Notes under the pieces: generated by a model
Database searches by the model: none
What the model saw: the letters and a program-made list of their open reading frames with translations, nothing else
What the model was told of the DNA's origin: nothing
Part shown: piece by piece, positions 53,161-62,193 of the stretch
Layout: every line of letters starts with the position of its first letter
How positions within the stretch are numbered: the first letter of the stretch is position 1
DNA from: Aminipila sp032051575
GTDB taxonomy: Bacteria > Bacillota > Clostridia > Peptostreptococcales > Anaerovoracaceae
Length of the DNA: 64,000 bases
Assembly (NCBI RefSeq): GCF_032051575.1
Contig: NZ_DAMBYD010000005.1
Span: 1-64,000, forward strand
Reading direction: 5' to 3'
Program-made: the position numbers and the translations under genes

Positions 53161-54408
53161 CTAGTATAATTCCATGTAAGGTTTATGAAGCTGGTCAGAA
53201 TTATTATAAAGATTTTCGCCTGACAACAGATTGTAAAAATCAGAAGCAATAAGATCATAACTTAATAATAATTGACATTTTCTTAAACTGTCGGATTCTT
53301 TATTTATATTGGTAATACATGGGAGCGTTGCTTTTTCACTATTTTTTATGATTTTAAGCAGTTTTGCTCCTTTTTTATTGAAACCCAAAATATGAGCATA
53401 ATATTCATTGGTTTCTAAAATATCATTGAAATCAGTTTTAGTAAGACCCATAGCTATATGCGTTAATATTCTGCTGATTCTAGTTGCCGTGTAGCGTTTT
53501 GATTTCAGATGATCTTTTAATTCTATAAGATTATTTGAAATTCGAATGGTTTCTTTAAGTTTATTTTCAAGCCCTTCTGCAACTGAAAATATTTCTTTTA
53601 AATCAGAACATTTAGTTGTAAGGATTTTTGAGGTCACCATGTTGTAATAAAGTTCATCAAATTTAAAATTTGAATGAATTAAACATGAATGATTGCAATT
53701 CTTTATTAAGACATCTAACGTTTCCTGGGGAATGAATTTTTCTATTATGTCAGCATTAAATTCATTGCCAATTAAGGCTTTTCTTATAGCAGAAGCAGAG
53801 GCTATGTTACCGATAAGTTTTTTATCATGGTAATCAGCGATGTAACGCTTTACAGTAACTGGAATTATGTCACTATTAGTCAAATGAAGCTGCTTCAAAT
53901 ACTCAATGGCCAAAATATTGTTGGGATCTACCATTAGATTAGAATATTGTTCACCAAGAGTAACTTTTACTGCTTCAGATCGGGATTTAGGATAGGAAAG
54001 ACCTGCATCAAGGTTGCTTTTTAAATTGTTTTTAAATTCATCCGTTTCGTAGGAAAGAAAGTTCGCTGCTGTTTTTAGCTGGGTTAAATCGCCAGACTCA
54101 CTTCCAAAAGATAGATGTGTTACGCATCCTAGTCTGTTTAATATTTCAATTGCACCTTTTGCAAAGTATTCAGCGTTATTGCAGGCAAAAACAAAAGGTA
54201 GCTCTATAATTAAATCGATACCGTTCCTGACAGCCATTTCTGCTCTTGACCATTTTGAAGCAATAGCAGGTTCGCCTCTTTGTGTAAAGCTGCCGCTGAC
54301 TATTGCAACAACAAAATCGGCCTCAGTCATATCAATAGATTTTTGCAATTGATATAGATGGCCGTTATGAAATGGATTATATTCAGCTATTATTCCTAAA
54401 ACTCTCAT
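53161..54408 (-). CDS. tmcAL: tRNA(Met) cytidine acetate ligase TmcAL
   Basis: A 415-residue nucleotidyltransferase-fold enzyme (YlbM). The N-terminal motif is GIIAEYNPFHNGHLYQL, with FVVAIVSGSFTQRGEPAIASKW and the SASAIRKAL segment. It uses acetate and ATP to make N4-acetylcytidine at the wobble position of elongator tRNA-Met. It is next to ackA, which is divergent from it, a pairing common in Clostridia. The protein is complete and no frameshift is seen. Confidence 0.95.
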   Translation of the reverse strand: MRVLGIIAEYNPFHNGHLYQLQKSIDMTEADFVVAIVSGSFTQRGEPAIASKWSRAEMAVRNGIDLIIELPFVFACNNAEYFAKGAIEILNRLGCVTHLSFGSESGDLTQLKTAANFLSYETDEFKNNLKSNLDAGLSYPKSRSEAVKVTLGEQYSNLMVDPNNILAIEYLKQLHLTNSDIIPVTVKRYIADYHDKKLIGNIASASAIRKALIGNEFNADIIEKFIPQETLDVLIKNCNHSCLIHSNFKFDELYYNMVTSKILTTKCSDLKEIFSVAEGLENKLKETIRISNNLIELKDHLKSKRYTATRISRILTHIAMGLTKTDFNDILETNEYYAHILGFNKKGAKLLKIIKNSEKATLPCITNINKESDSLRKCQLLLSYDLIASDFYNLLSGENLYNNSDQLHKPYMELY

Positions 54409-54548
54409 ATTTGTATATTATCACATTTAAATTTAATTATAAATAACAATATAAATATGTAAGCTAATAAAATATCGGTTGAGATAATACGATAATAAAA
54501 GTCTATTGTAGTATTATGTATATATATTGCAAAACCTGATGAATATAC

Positions 54549-54576
54549 TTGAAAAATCGTTGAAAGGGAGTATAAT
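54549..54576 (+). promoter_or_regulatory. Sigma-A-type promoter for ackA
   Basis: TTGAAA (54549-54554) and TATAAT (54571-54576) with a 16-base spacer, about 57 bases before the ackA start. Confidence 0.7.
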
Positions 54577-54633
54577 GTTATGAGTTATGTTTAACAGTTT
54601 AAAAAATTATATATATATAACGGAGGAAATGAG

Positions 54634-55836
54634 ATGAAAGTATTAGTAATTAATTGCGGAAGTTCATCATTAAAATATCAAGTTCTTGATATGACAAATG
54701 AAGTTCTTTTATGTAAGGGTCTTGTAGAAAGAATCGGCATGGAAGGTTCAGTAATAACACATGAAAAAGTTGGTATGGACAAGTTTAAGCTTGTAGTACC
54801 TATGAACGATCATAAGGATGCTATTGGACATGTTCTTGAAGCAGTTCAGAGTGAAGAACACGGTGTAGTTAAATCAATGGATGAAATTGGGGCTGTTGGA
54901 CACAGAGTTGTACACGCAGGTGAAAAGTATGCACATTCAGTATTAATTACAGAGAAGGTAATTAAGGCGCTTGAAGAATGCATTGAATTAGCACCTCTTC
55001 ATAATCCGCCTAATCTAGCGGGAATTGCAGCATGTCAGACATTAATGCCAAAGACACCGATGGTAGCCGTATTTGATACTGCTTTCCACCAGACTATGCC
55101 TCCTGAATCATATATTTATGCGATTCCTTATGAATACTACCAGAAGCATGGTATCAGAAGATATGGCTTCCACGGAACAAGCCATAAGTATGTAGCTCAA
55201 AGAGCTGCTGATATTATGAACTGTTCACTTGACGATTTAAAGATTATTACTTGTCATTTAGGAAATGGCGCATCCGTATCTGCTATTAAGAGAGGTAAGT
55301 GTATTGACACTTCAATGGGATTCACTCCACTTGAAGGACTTGTTATGGGTACACGTTCAGGAGATATTGATCCTGCTATCGTTACTTATATCAGAGAAAA
55401 AGAAGGTTTAGAAGCTGGTGTGGCTAATGAAATCTTAAACAAGAAATCTGGAGTTCTAGGAATCTCAGGTATATCCAGTGACTTTAGAGATATTGAAGAT
55501 GCAGCAGCAGAAGGTAACGAAAGAGCACAACTTGCCCTAAAGGTATTTGCTCATAAAGTTAGATTCTACATTGGTGCTTACATTGCAGAAATGAATGGTG
55601 TTGATGCAATCGTATTTACTGCTGGTCTTGGGGAAAATGGAATTGAAATGAGAGATGTTATCTGTCATGATCTTGGAAATCTTGGAATTAAGCTTGACCT
55701 TGTTAAGAACAAAGTTAGAGGTAAGGAAATGGTTATCAGTAGAGATGATTCAAAGGTTAAAGTAATCCTTATTCCTACAAATGAAGAACTTATGATTGCA
55801 AGAGATACATTTGAAATCACAAAGAATTTAAAATAA
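54634..55836 (+). CDS. ackA: Acetate kinase
   Basis: A 400-residue acetate kinase of normal length. The N-terminal VLVINCGSSSLKYQ holds the phosphate loop; HRVVHAGEKY, FDTAFHQTMP, YGFHGTSHKYV, CHLGNGASVSAI and FTAGLGENG are family motifs. It makes ATP and acetate from acetyl phosphate, the energy-yielding end of PFOR-based fermentation. pta is not in the window. CGGAGGA lies upstream of the ATG. Codon use looks optimised, as expected of a highly expressed gene. Confidence 0.98.
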   Translation: MKVLVINCGSSSLKYQVLDMTNEVLLCKGLVERIGMEGSVITHEKVGMDKFKLVVPMNDHKDAIGHVLEAVQSEEHGVVKSMDEIGAVGHRVVHAGEKYAHSVLITEKVIKALEECIELAPLHNPPNLAGIAACQTLMPKTPMVAVFDTAFHQTMPPESYIYAIPYEYYQKHGIRRYGFHGTSHKYVAQRAADIMNCSLDDLKIITCHLGNGASVSAIKRGKCIDTSMGFTPLEGLVMGTRSGDIDPAIVTYIREKEGLEAGVANEILNKKSGVLGISGISSDFRDIEDAAAEGNERAQLALKVFAHKVRFYIGAYIAEMNGVDAIVFTAGLGENGIEMRDVICHDLGNLGIKLDLVKNKVRGKEMVISRDDSKVKVILIPTNEELMIARDTFEITKNLK

Positions 55837-55839
55837 TTG

Positions 55840-55868
55840 TTGACATATGTGTCTCGTAAAGGTATACT
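55840..55868 (+). promoter_or_regulatory. Strong promoter for rpmF
   Basis: TTGACA (55840-55845) and TATACT (55863-55868) are 17 bases apart, starting just after the ackA stop. A hairpin (TATCACAAA/TTTTGTGATG, about 55882-55904) lies in the leader. Confidence 0.75.
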
Positions 55869-55945
55869 TTAGTAGTTGCATTTATCACAAATAGTTTTGT
55901 GATGAGATAAATACAAAGAGACACGAGCAAAAGGAGGTGTAAAAA

Positions 55946-56128
55946 ATGGCAGTTCCAAAGAGGAAAACATCTAAAGCAAGAAGAGACAAGAGAAGATCAC
56001 CAAACATGAAGAAGGCATTACCTGGACTTTCAATTTGTCCTCAGTGCCACGAGCCAAAACTTCCACATAGAGTTTGCCCGAATTGCAATTATTACGATGG
56101 TAAGGAAGTTGTTGCTTCTGAAGCGTAA
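55946..56128 (+). CDS. rpmF: 50S ribosomal protein L32
   Basis: A 60-residue L32 protein of the zinc-ribbon type. VPKRKTSKARRDKRRS is the conserved basic start; two CxxC pairs (CPQC and CPNC) would bind zinc. AAGGAGGTG precedes the ATG. It has its own promoter and a perfect terminator. The DUF177 gene (yceD), which is often placed just before rpmF, is absent here. Confidence 0.98.
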   Translation: MAVPKRKTSKARRDKRRSPNMKKALPGLSICPQCHEPKLPHRVCPNCNYYDGKEVVASEA

Positions 56129-56158
56129 GCGTAAAAAAGTAAACACAAACAAAATTTT

Positions 56159-56192
56159 AACACCGGACATGCGTCCGGTGTTATTTGCTTTT
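56159..56192. terminator. Bidirectional terminator after rpmF
   Basis: AACACCGGAC (56159-56168) pairs perfectly with GTCCGGTGTT (56173-56182), tetraloop ATGC, followed by ATTTGCTTTTTT. It separates the convergent rpmF and dapA. Confidence 0.92.
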
Positions 56193-56196
56193 TTGA

Positions 56197-57087
56197 TCAG
56201 ATATTATTATTTATTAGACCATAATTTTTTAATTCGTTAGCTATTTGATATAAGGTTTTATTTTCAGGTTCGCATAAAGGCATACGGTATTCTTTTTCTA
56301 TCATACCCATCATATTTAACGCTGCCTTTACAGGTATAGGATTGACTTCTATAAACATGGCGTCTATAAGAGACTTCATTCGTAGTTGCATTTCTCGGGC
56401 TTTATTTGAATGATTCTGCAAGTATGCTGTTATCATTTCGTGTGTATCTTTAGGAATAATATTAGCAACTGTTGATATTGCACCTAAGCCTCCCATAGAC
56501 AAAAGGGGAACAATCATATCATCATTGCCAGAATAAAGTGCAAAGTCTGGGGAAATATATTTTGCAATTTCTACTACTTGAGAAATGTTACCACTTGCCT
56601 CTTTTATTCCAACGATATTTGGATGAGTGCAAAGCACTGCAACGGTTGCAGGAGTGATATTTACTCCAGTGCGACTTTGGACTGAGTAGAGTATACATGG
56701 CGAACTAACTGAGTCTGCAATAGCTTTATAATGGCTAATCAGACCTTTTTGTGTACATTTATTGTAATAAGGTGTAACCAGTAAAAGACCGTCAATACCA
56801 ACATTTTCCAATTGTTGTGACAGCCAGACTGCGTGACTTGTGTCATTACTGCCAGCTCCTGCAATTACAGGTACTCTTCCCTGAGTATGTTCAACTGTGA
56901 AACGAACTGTTTCAATATGTTCCTCGTCACTTAAAGTGGAAGCCTCACCGGTAGTGCCGCAACTTACAATCGCATCAATACCTTCTTCAATCTGCCAGTC
57001 AATAAGCTTTTTTAAAGTGTCAAAATCTACATTACCTTTTTTAAAAGGCGTTACAAGTGCTACAGCGGCACCTGTGAAAAGTGTCAT
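56197..57087 (-). CDS. dapA: 4-hydroxy-tetrahydrodipicolinate synthase
   Basis: A 296-residue DapA. GTTGEASTLSDEEH and the Tyr-containing LLVTPYYNKCTQKGL form the pyruvate site, and Lys in NIVGIKEASGN is the Schiff-base residue. It condenses pyruvate with aspartate semialdehyde for lysine, meso-diaminopimelate and, in sporulation, dipicolinate. It is divergent from asd, which supplies its substrate; the 228-base intergenic region (57088-57315) is AT-rich and shows no riboswitch I can recognise. An AAAGGATG-type site precedes the ATG. Confidence 0.97.
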   Translation of the reverse strand: MTLFTGAAVALVTPFKKGNVDFDTLKKLIDWQIEEGIDAIVSCGTTGEASTLSDEEHIETVRFTVEHTQGRVPVIAGAGSNDTSHAVWLSQQLENVGIDGLLLVTPYYNKCTQKGLISHYKAIADSVSSPCILYSVQSRTGVNITPATVAVLCTHPNIVGIKEASGNISQVVEIAKYISPDFALYSGNDDMIVPLLSMGGLGAISTVANIIPKDTHEMITAYLQNHSNKAREMQLRMKSLIDAMFIEVNPIPVKAALNMMGMIEKEYRMPLCEPENKTLYQIANELKNYGLINNNI

Positions 57088-57315
57088 ATCCTAATCATCC
57101 TTTCATTATACCTATAAAAAAATATAATCTTTCTTATTTCAATATATTCAATGTCAATCTAAAAGTTTTAAAATACTATAAAAAATAAAGATAATATTTA
57201 AAATATATTGAATACAAGTAAAAGTTGTGATAAAATAACAAATTAACAGCGAAAAATAGTGAAATTGCATAAATTTTAGAATTTCAATATATAATATGTA
57301 TAGGAGAGTAAGAAA

Positions 57316-58401
57316 ATGGACAAGAAATTGAAAGTGGGAATTCTTGGTGGAACAGGGATGGTAGGGCAGCGTTTTATTTCTCTTTTGGAGAATCATCCGT
57401 GGTTTGAAGTGGTAACTGTAGCCGCAAGCGAAAGAAGTGCGGGTAAGTCATATGAAGAAGCTGTAGGTAAAAGGTGGAAAATGACCACACCGATGCCTGA
57501 GGCAGTAAAAAAAATAGTAGTAATGAATGTTAACGAAGTAGAAAAAGTTGCATCTACGGTGGACTTTGTTTTTAGCGCAGTTGATATGACTAAAGAAGAA
57601 ATTAAAGCAATAGAAGAAGCTTACGCAAAAACAGAAACGCCTGTAGTTTCAAATAATAGCGCACATAGATGGACTCCAGATGTACCTATGGTCATTCCTG
57701 AAATTAATCCAGAGCATTTTGAAGTCATAGAGCATCAGAAGAAGCGTCTTGGAACCACAAATGGTTTTATTGCAGTTAAGCCAAACTGTTCAATTCAGAG
57801 TTATGTTCCTGCACTTAGTGCATGGAGGGAATTTGAGCCTTATGAAGTAGTTGCTACAACCTATCAGGCAATTTCCGGAGCAGGAAAAACTTTTATTGAA
57901 TGGCCTGAAATGATAGAAAACATTATTCCTTACATTGGCGGTGAAGAAGAGAAAAGTGAGCAGGAACCGCTTCGAGTATGGGGTAAGGTTGTAAATGGTG
58001 TTATTGAAAAAGCTGCAGAACCAGTTATTACATGTCAGTGTATAAGAGTCCCAGTATTGAATGGGCATACTGCGGCAGCTTTTGTAAAGTTTAGGAAGAA
58101 GCCAACCAAAGAGCAGCTTATTGAAAAGCTGAAAAACTTCAAGGGACTTCCTCAGGAACTTGATTTGCCAAGCGCTCCCAAACAGTTTATTCAGTATATG
58201 GAGGAAGATAACAGACCACAGGTTAAATCAGATGTTGACTATGAAAACGGTATGGGTGTTTCCATTGGCCGTATACGTGAAGATCATGTATATGACTTTA
58301 AATTTGTGGGACTTTCACATAATACCGTGCGTGGAGCAGCAGGTGGTGCAGTTCTCTGTGCAGAAACATTAACAGCTAAAGGCTATATTCAATCTAAATA
58401 A
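57316..58401 (+). CDS. asd: Aspartate-semialdehyde dehydrogenase
   Basis: A 361-residue enzyme of the archaeal/fungal-type branch. The NADP-binding loop is GILGGTGMVGQRF, the catalytic Cys is in VKPNCSIQSYVPAL, and HTAAAFVKFRKKPT contains a conserved His. It reduces aspartyl phosphate to aspartate semialdehyde for lysine, threonine and methionine. GGAGAG is upstream of the ATG. It is divergent from dapA and followed by a clear terminator. Confidence 0.96.
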   Translation: MDKKLKVGILGGTGMVGQRFISLLENHPWFEVVTVAASERSAGKSYEEAVGKRWKMTTPMPEAVKKIVVMNVNEVEKVASTVDFVFSAVDMTKEEIKAIEEAYAKTETPVVSNNSAHRWTPDVPMVIPEINPEHFEVIEHQKKRLGTTNGFIAVKPNCSIQSYVPALSAWREFEPYEVVATTYQAISGAGKTFIEWPEMIENIIPYIGGEEEKSEQEPLRVWGKVVNGVIEKAAEPVITCQCIRVPVLNGHTAAAFVKFRKKPTKEQLIEKLKNFKGLPQELDLPSAPKQFIQYMEEDNRPQVKSDVDYENGMGVSIGRIREDHVYDFKFVGLSHNTVRGAAGGAVLCAETLTAKGYIQSK

Positions 58402-58428
58402 AATAATAATTAATTTGGTTAATTTTGA

Positions 58429-58457
58429 GAGGGTTTTCTTTGAAAATCCTCTTTTTT
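58429..58457 (+). terminator. Intrinsic terminator after asd
   Basis: GAGGGTTTTC (58429-58438) pairs with GAAAATCCTC (58442-58451; one G-T pair), followed by TTTTTT. Confidence 0.92.
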
Positions 58458-58575
58458 ATGTTATAATATTAATTTGATTGAAGCAGCTTTGCTGCAATGA
58501 AATCAACATTGAATCATGCACTGGCATGACATATCATTTATGTTGAATTTTATAAGTTGAAAGGGGACAGTTAAA

Positions 58576-59412
58576 TTGACATTATTTGAGGCTATTATAC
58601 TAGGATTAGTACAGGGGTTGGCAGAGTTTCTGCCTATAAGCAGTTCAGGACATCTTGCATTGTTACAATATTTCTTTGGAATTGAGGGCGAAAGCGTATT
58701 GTCCTTTGCAGTTTTGCTACATTTAGGCACATTGATTTCAGTATTTATTGTTTATTGGAGAGATATTGTTGAACTTGTTGCAGAACTCTGTTATGTAATA
58801 AGAGATATTTTTACAGGAAAAGGACTTGGGACAAAGAAAAATCAGACAAGAAGACTTGGGTATATGATTATTGTTGCAACTATACCAACAGCTATAATTG
58901 GAGTCTTATTTAATGATTTATTTGAAAGTTTTTATACTACATTATTGCCTATTGGTATCGGATTAGTTGTAACTGGTACTATTCTTTGGATTGCAGAGAG
59001 ATTAAATTTGAATAGAAAAGGTATCAAAGAAATGAAGTTTAGAAATGCAGTTCTTGTGGGTATATGCCAAGGCATAGCTATTACTCCAGGAATATCAAGA
59101 TCAGGTTCTACTTTGTTTGGTGGACTGATTTGCGGATTAAATAGAGAACTTGCGGTTAAATATGCATTTCTTATTTCCATTCCTTCAATTCTAGGTTCAG
59201 TCATTTTAGAAGCTCCAGCAGCTTTTAAAGATGGTATGGATATGACACTTATCATTCCGATTGTTGCAGGCGTAGTAGTAGCGGCTATATCAGGTTTAAT
59301 TGCAATTAAAGCAATGATTGCTTTTGTTTCTAAGCAGAAATTATGTTATTTTTCATATTATACATGGGTGTTAGGTGCTGCAGTTATTATATATTCAGTA
59401 TTTATAGCATAA
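58576..59412 (+). CDS. uppP: Undecaprenyl-diphosphatase UppP (BacA)
   Basis: A 278-residue membrane phosphatase that recycles the C55 lipid carrier and gives bacitracin tolerance. The two active-site segments are LGLVQGLAEFLPISSSGHL (residues about 9-27) and TPGISRSGSTLFGGL. Seven or eight hydrophobic helices are present. The start is TTG 58576, with AAAGGGGACAG upstream and no suitable ATG. It lies between asd and the DNA translocase gene. Confidence 0.96.
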   Translation: MTLFEAIILGLVQGLAEFLPISSSGHLALLQYFFGIEGESVLSFAVLLHLGTLISVFIVYWRDIVELVAELCYVIRDIFTGKGLGTKKNQTRRLGYMIIVATIPTAIIGVLFNDLFESFYTTLLPIGIGLVVTGTILWIAERLNLNRKGIKEMKFRNAVLVGICQGIAITPGISRSGSTLFGGLICGLNRELAVKYAFLISIPSILGSVILEAPAAFKDGMDMTLIIPIVAGVVVAAISGLIAIKAMIAFVSKQKLCYFSYYTWVLGAAVIIYSVFIA

Positions 59413-59456
59413 AAGGTATAATTAGAACAAATTTATTTTAGCGAGGTATTTATAAT

Positions 59457-62153
59457 ATGGCAGAAGAAAAAAAGAAGCCGGGACGACCGCCTGGATCTAA
59501 AAATAAAGCATCTGGAGCGGGGAAGAGTACGAAAAGCAGCGCGGCTAAAAAGTCTGCACAGACCCAAAATAGGACAGGCAGCAGAGTGAAGGACGAAATC
59601 TGGGCTATAATAATAATGGCTATTGGTGTTTTTTTTGCGTTATCCATTCAAACCGAAGCTGCAGGAGAACTAGGTGTAGTTATAAAAAATTTTTTCTTAG
59701 GCTGTTTTGGACAAGTTGCTATTATTTTGCCATATTATCTGATTCTTTATGGCATTTTACTGCTTTTAAAAAAGACAACACATATAAACAAACGGTCAGC
59801 AATCTTATTGGTGATAACATTTCTTATGTTTTCAATTATTTTTAGTGGAAGGTATATTGATGTAAATAAAATATCTTTTGCATATGTTGACTTCTTAAGC
59901 TGGTTTAAAGCTGGGATAAAGTTGGCAAACGGTGGAGCAATAGGTATGTTTTTAGCCTTAATTGTTATTGTTGCCGTAGGCACTACTGGGCTTTATATTT
60001 TTGCTACGCTTGTGATAATTGTTTGTTTAATGCTTATAATAAATACACCTATATCACAGTTTATTGATAATTATAAGATTAAAAAGCAAGTAAAAAAGGA
60101 AATAGAAGATCAGGCAGCGGCAGAAGAGGCTGAACTAATGGTGGAAAAACAAAAACAGCTTGAACTAGATTTGAAGAAAAACTACACACCTATGATTCAT
60201 CAGGCTAAGTCTAGTGAAAAAAAGAAAAATATTTTAGACTATATGAAGGATGACAAGCTTTTTAAGGGGAAAAAGGAAAATGAAGGCCAATTAGAAAACG
60301 AAGTTAAGCCTGAGCCAGAATTAAAAATAAGTTATGGGCTGGAAGAGTCGGCTCCAATACCTGTAGGTTTTGGACTTTCTGATGATGTTACTATACCTGT
60401 TTCTATATCAGAGCCGGTTGTAGCAGCTAAACCAATTGATTTATCAGGTTTAAAAATTAAAGGCTATGAAGAGCCATCTACAGAGTTGTTGCATGAAAAT
60501 ATATCAGAAATTGAAAGTAAGCCAGAAAAGACGCCTATTCAAGTAGAGCCTTTAAACAAAAATGAAATTGAAAGTGGACACCAGATGCAGATGAAGCTTA
60601 CAAAGCAGGAGGCCATAAGTGCAAAACTAGATACCACAGAGCTTAACGTAAGTAAATCAGGTGAAGCAATGGCAAAGTATGAATTCCCTTCAATTGAGCT
60701 TCTGAATAAAAATAACACGAACAAAAATGATGCGGCTTTGACTAACAATTTAAAGACAAAAGCTGCAAAGTTAGAAAAAACATTACAGGACTTCAAAGTA
60801 GACGCTAAGGTTGTTCAGGTCACACAAGGTCCAGCTGTAACTCGCTACGAAATACATCCCAATACGGGGGTGAAGGTTAGCAGTATAGTTAGGCTGGCAG
60901 ATGATATTGCCCTTAACTTAGAGGCTAAAAGTATAAGAATTGAGGCTCCCATACCTGGTAAAGCAGCAGTTGGCATTGAAGTAGAAAATGAAAAAATTAA
61001 TATGGTAACTGTTCGTGAAATTATTGATTCTAAAGAATTTAGAGATTCAAAATCAAAGATTACATTTGCAGTAGGAAAAGATATTGCGGGCAAGGCAATT
61101 GTAGCTGATCTTAAAACTATGCCACATATGCTTATAGCAGGTTCCACAGGTTCAGGTAAGAGTGTATGCATTAATAGTATAATTGTTAGTATTTTATACA
61201 AAGCTAAACCTGATGAGGTTAAATTTGTGCTAGTAGATCCTAAAGTGGTTGAACTTGGAAACTATAATGGTATACCCCATATGCTGATTCCGGTGGTTAC
61301 TGAACCAAGTAAGGCAGCAGCAGCGCTTAACTGGGCTGTAGCGGAGATGACAGACAGATATAAAAAGTTTGCAGAAGAGGGCGTACGTGATTTGGCTGGA
61401 TTTAACGAGTTGGTTAAGGAAAAAGGCGAACCGGATCGGTTTATGCCTCAGATTGTAATTATTATCGATGAACTGGCAGATTTAATGATGGCAGCACCAT
61501 CACAAGTGGAAGAATCTATCTGCAGACTAGCTCAGATGGCCAGAGCTGCGGGGATGCATTTAATTGTTGCCACACAAAGACCATCTGTAGATATTATTAC
61601 TGGTGTAATTAAAGCAAACATTCCTTCAAGAATTGCTTTTGCAGTATCGTCACAGTTTGACTCCAGAACTATTTTAGATATGGCTGGAGCTGAAAAGCTT
61701 GTAGGAAAAGGAGATATGCTGTTTAATCCTTTAGGCTCAGGAAAACCGGTCAGAGTTCAGGGAAACTTTATCTCCGATTCTGAAGTACATAGCGTTATAG
61801 AACATTTAAAGAAGCAGTACACAGAAACTGAATATGCAAATGACGTTATATCTAGTATTGAAAAAGCTAATACTCCAGAGGTTTCCGATGATGGGGATGA
61901 ACTTTTGGCAGATGCTATTGAAACCGTTGTTCGTGCAGAACAGGCTTCCGTTTCTATGCTTCAGAGAAGGTTTAGAATAGGCTATAACAGAGCTGCAAGA
62001 ATTGTGGACATGATGGAAGCAAGAGGTATTGTAGGGCCTGCTGATGGCAGCAGACCTAGACAAGTACTGATGACTTTGGATGAGCTTATGAATATAAGAT
62101 CAGAGGGAGAAGAAGTGCTTGAGGACAATGGGGTTCCTGAAGAAATTTTATAA
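59457..62153 (+). CDS. DNA translocase FtsK/SpoIIIE
   Basis: An 898-residue translocase. A short Lys/Ala-rich N-terminus (AEEKKKPGRPPGSKNKASGA) precedes four membrane helices (about 45-195), a long charged linker (about 200-435), and the motor with Walker A in IAGSTGSGKSVCINS (about 560-575), FVLVDPKVVELGNYNGIPHML and IIIDELADLMM. The C-terminal gamma winged helix (about 835-890, VSMLQRRFRIGYNRAARIVDMMEARGIVG) recognises polarity sequences. It pumps chromosome ends across the septum during division and sporulation. The AT-hook-like KKPGRPPGSKNK start is a notable feature. Confidence 0.96.
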   Translation: MAEEKKKPGRPPGSKNKASGAGKSTKSSAAKKSAQTQNRTGSRVKDEIWAIIIMAIGVFFALSIQTEAAGELGVVIKNFFLGCFGQVAIILPYYLILYGILLLLKKTTHINKRSAILLVITFLMFSIIFSGRYIDVNKISFAYVDFLSWFKAGIKLANGGAIGMFLALIVIVAVGTTGLYIFATLVIIVCLMLIINTPISQFIDNYKIKKQVKKEIEDQAAAEEAELMVEKQKQLELDLKKNYTPMIHQAKSSEKKKNILDYMKDDKLFKGKKENEGQLENEVKPEPELKISYGLEESAPIPVGFGLSDDVTIPVSISEPVVAAKPIDLSGLKIKGYEEPSTELLHENISEIESKPEKTPIQVEPLNKNEIESGHQMQMKLTKQEAISAKLDTTELNVSKSGEAMAKYEFPSIELLNKNNTNKNDAALTNNLKTKAAKLEKTLQDFKVDAKVVQVTQGPAVTRYEIHPNTGVKVSSIVRLADDIALNLEAKSIRIEAPIPGKAAVGIEVENEKINMVTVREIIDSKEFRDSKSKITFAVGKDIAGKAIVADLKTMPHMLIAGSTGSGKSVCINSIIVSILYKAKPDEVKFVLVDPKVVELGNYNGIPHMLIPVVTEPSKAAAALNWAVAEMTDRYKKFAEEGVRDLAGFNELVKEKGEPDRFMPQIVIIIDELADLMMAAPSQVEESICRLAQMARAAGMHLIVATQRPSVDIITGVIKANIPSRIAFAVSSQFDSRTILDMAGAEKLVGKGDMLFNPLGSGKPVRVQGNFISDSEVHSVIEHLKKQYTETEYANDVISSIEKANTPEVSDDGDELLADAIETVVRAEQASVSMLQRRFRIGYNRAARIVDMMEARGIVGPADGSRPRQVLMTLDELMNIRSEGEEVLEDNGVPEEIL

Positions 62154-62193
62154 AATCCTCATAAAAAATAATAAAATAAAAGGGAAATTTTGA

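Noticed and set aside
54421..54548. Small RNA or riboswitch before ackA
   Set aside because: Only AT-rich sequence with runs of alternating TA; no convincing paired elements beyond the promoter.
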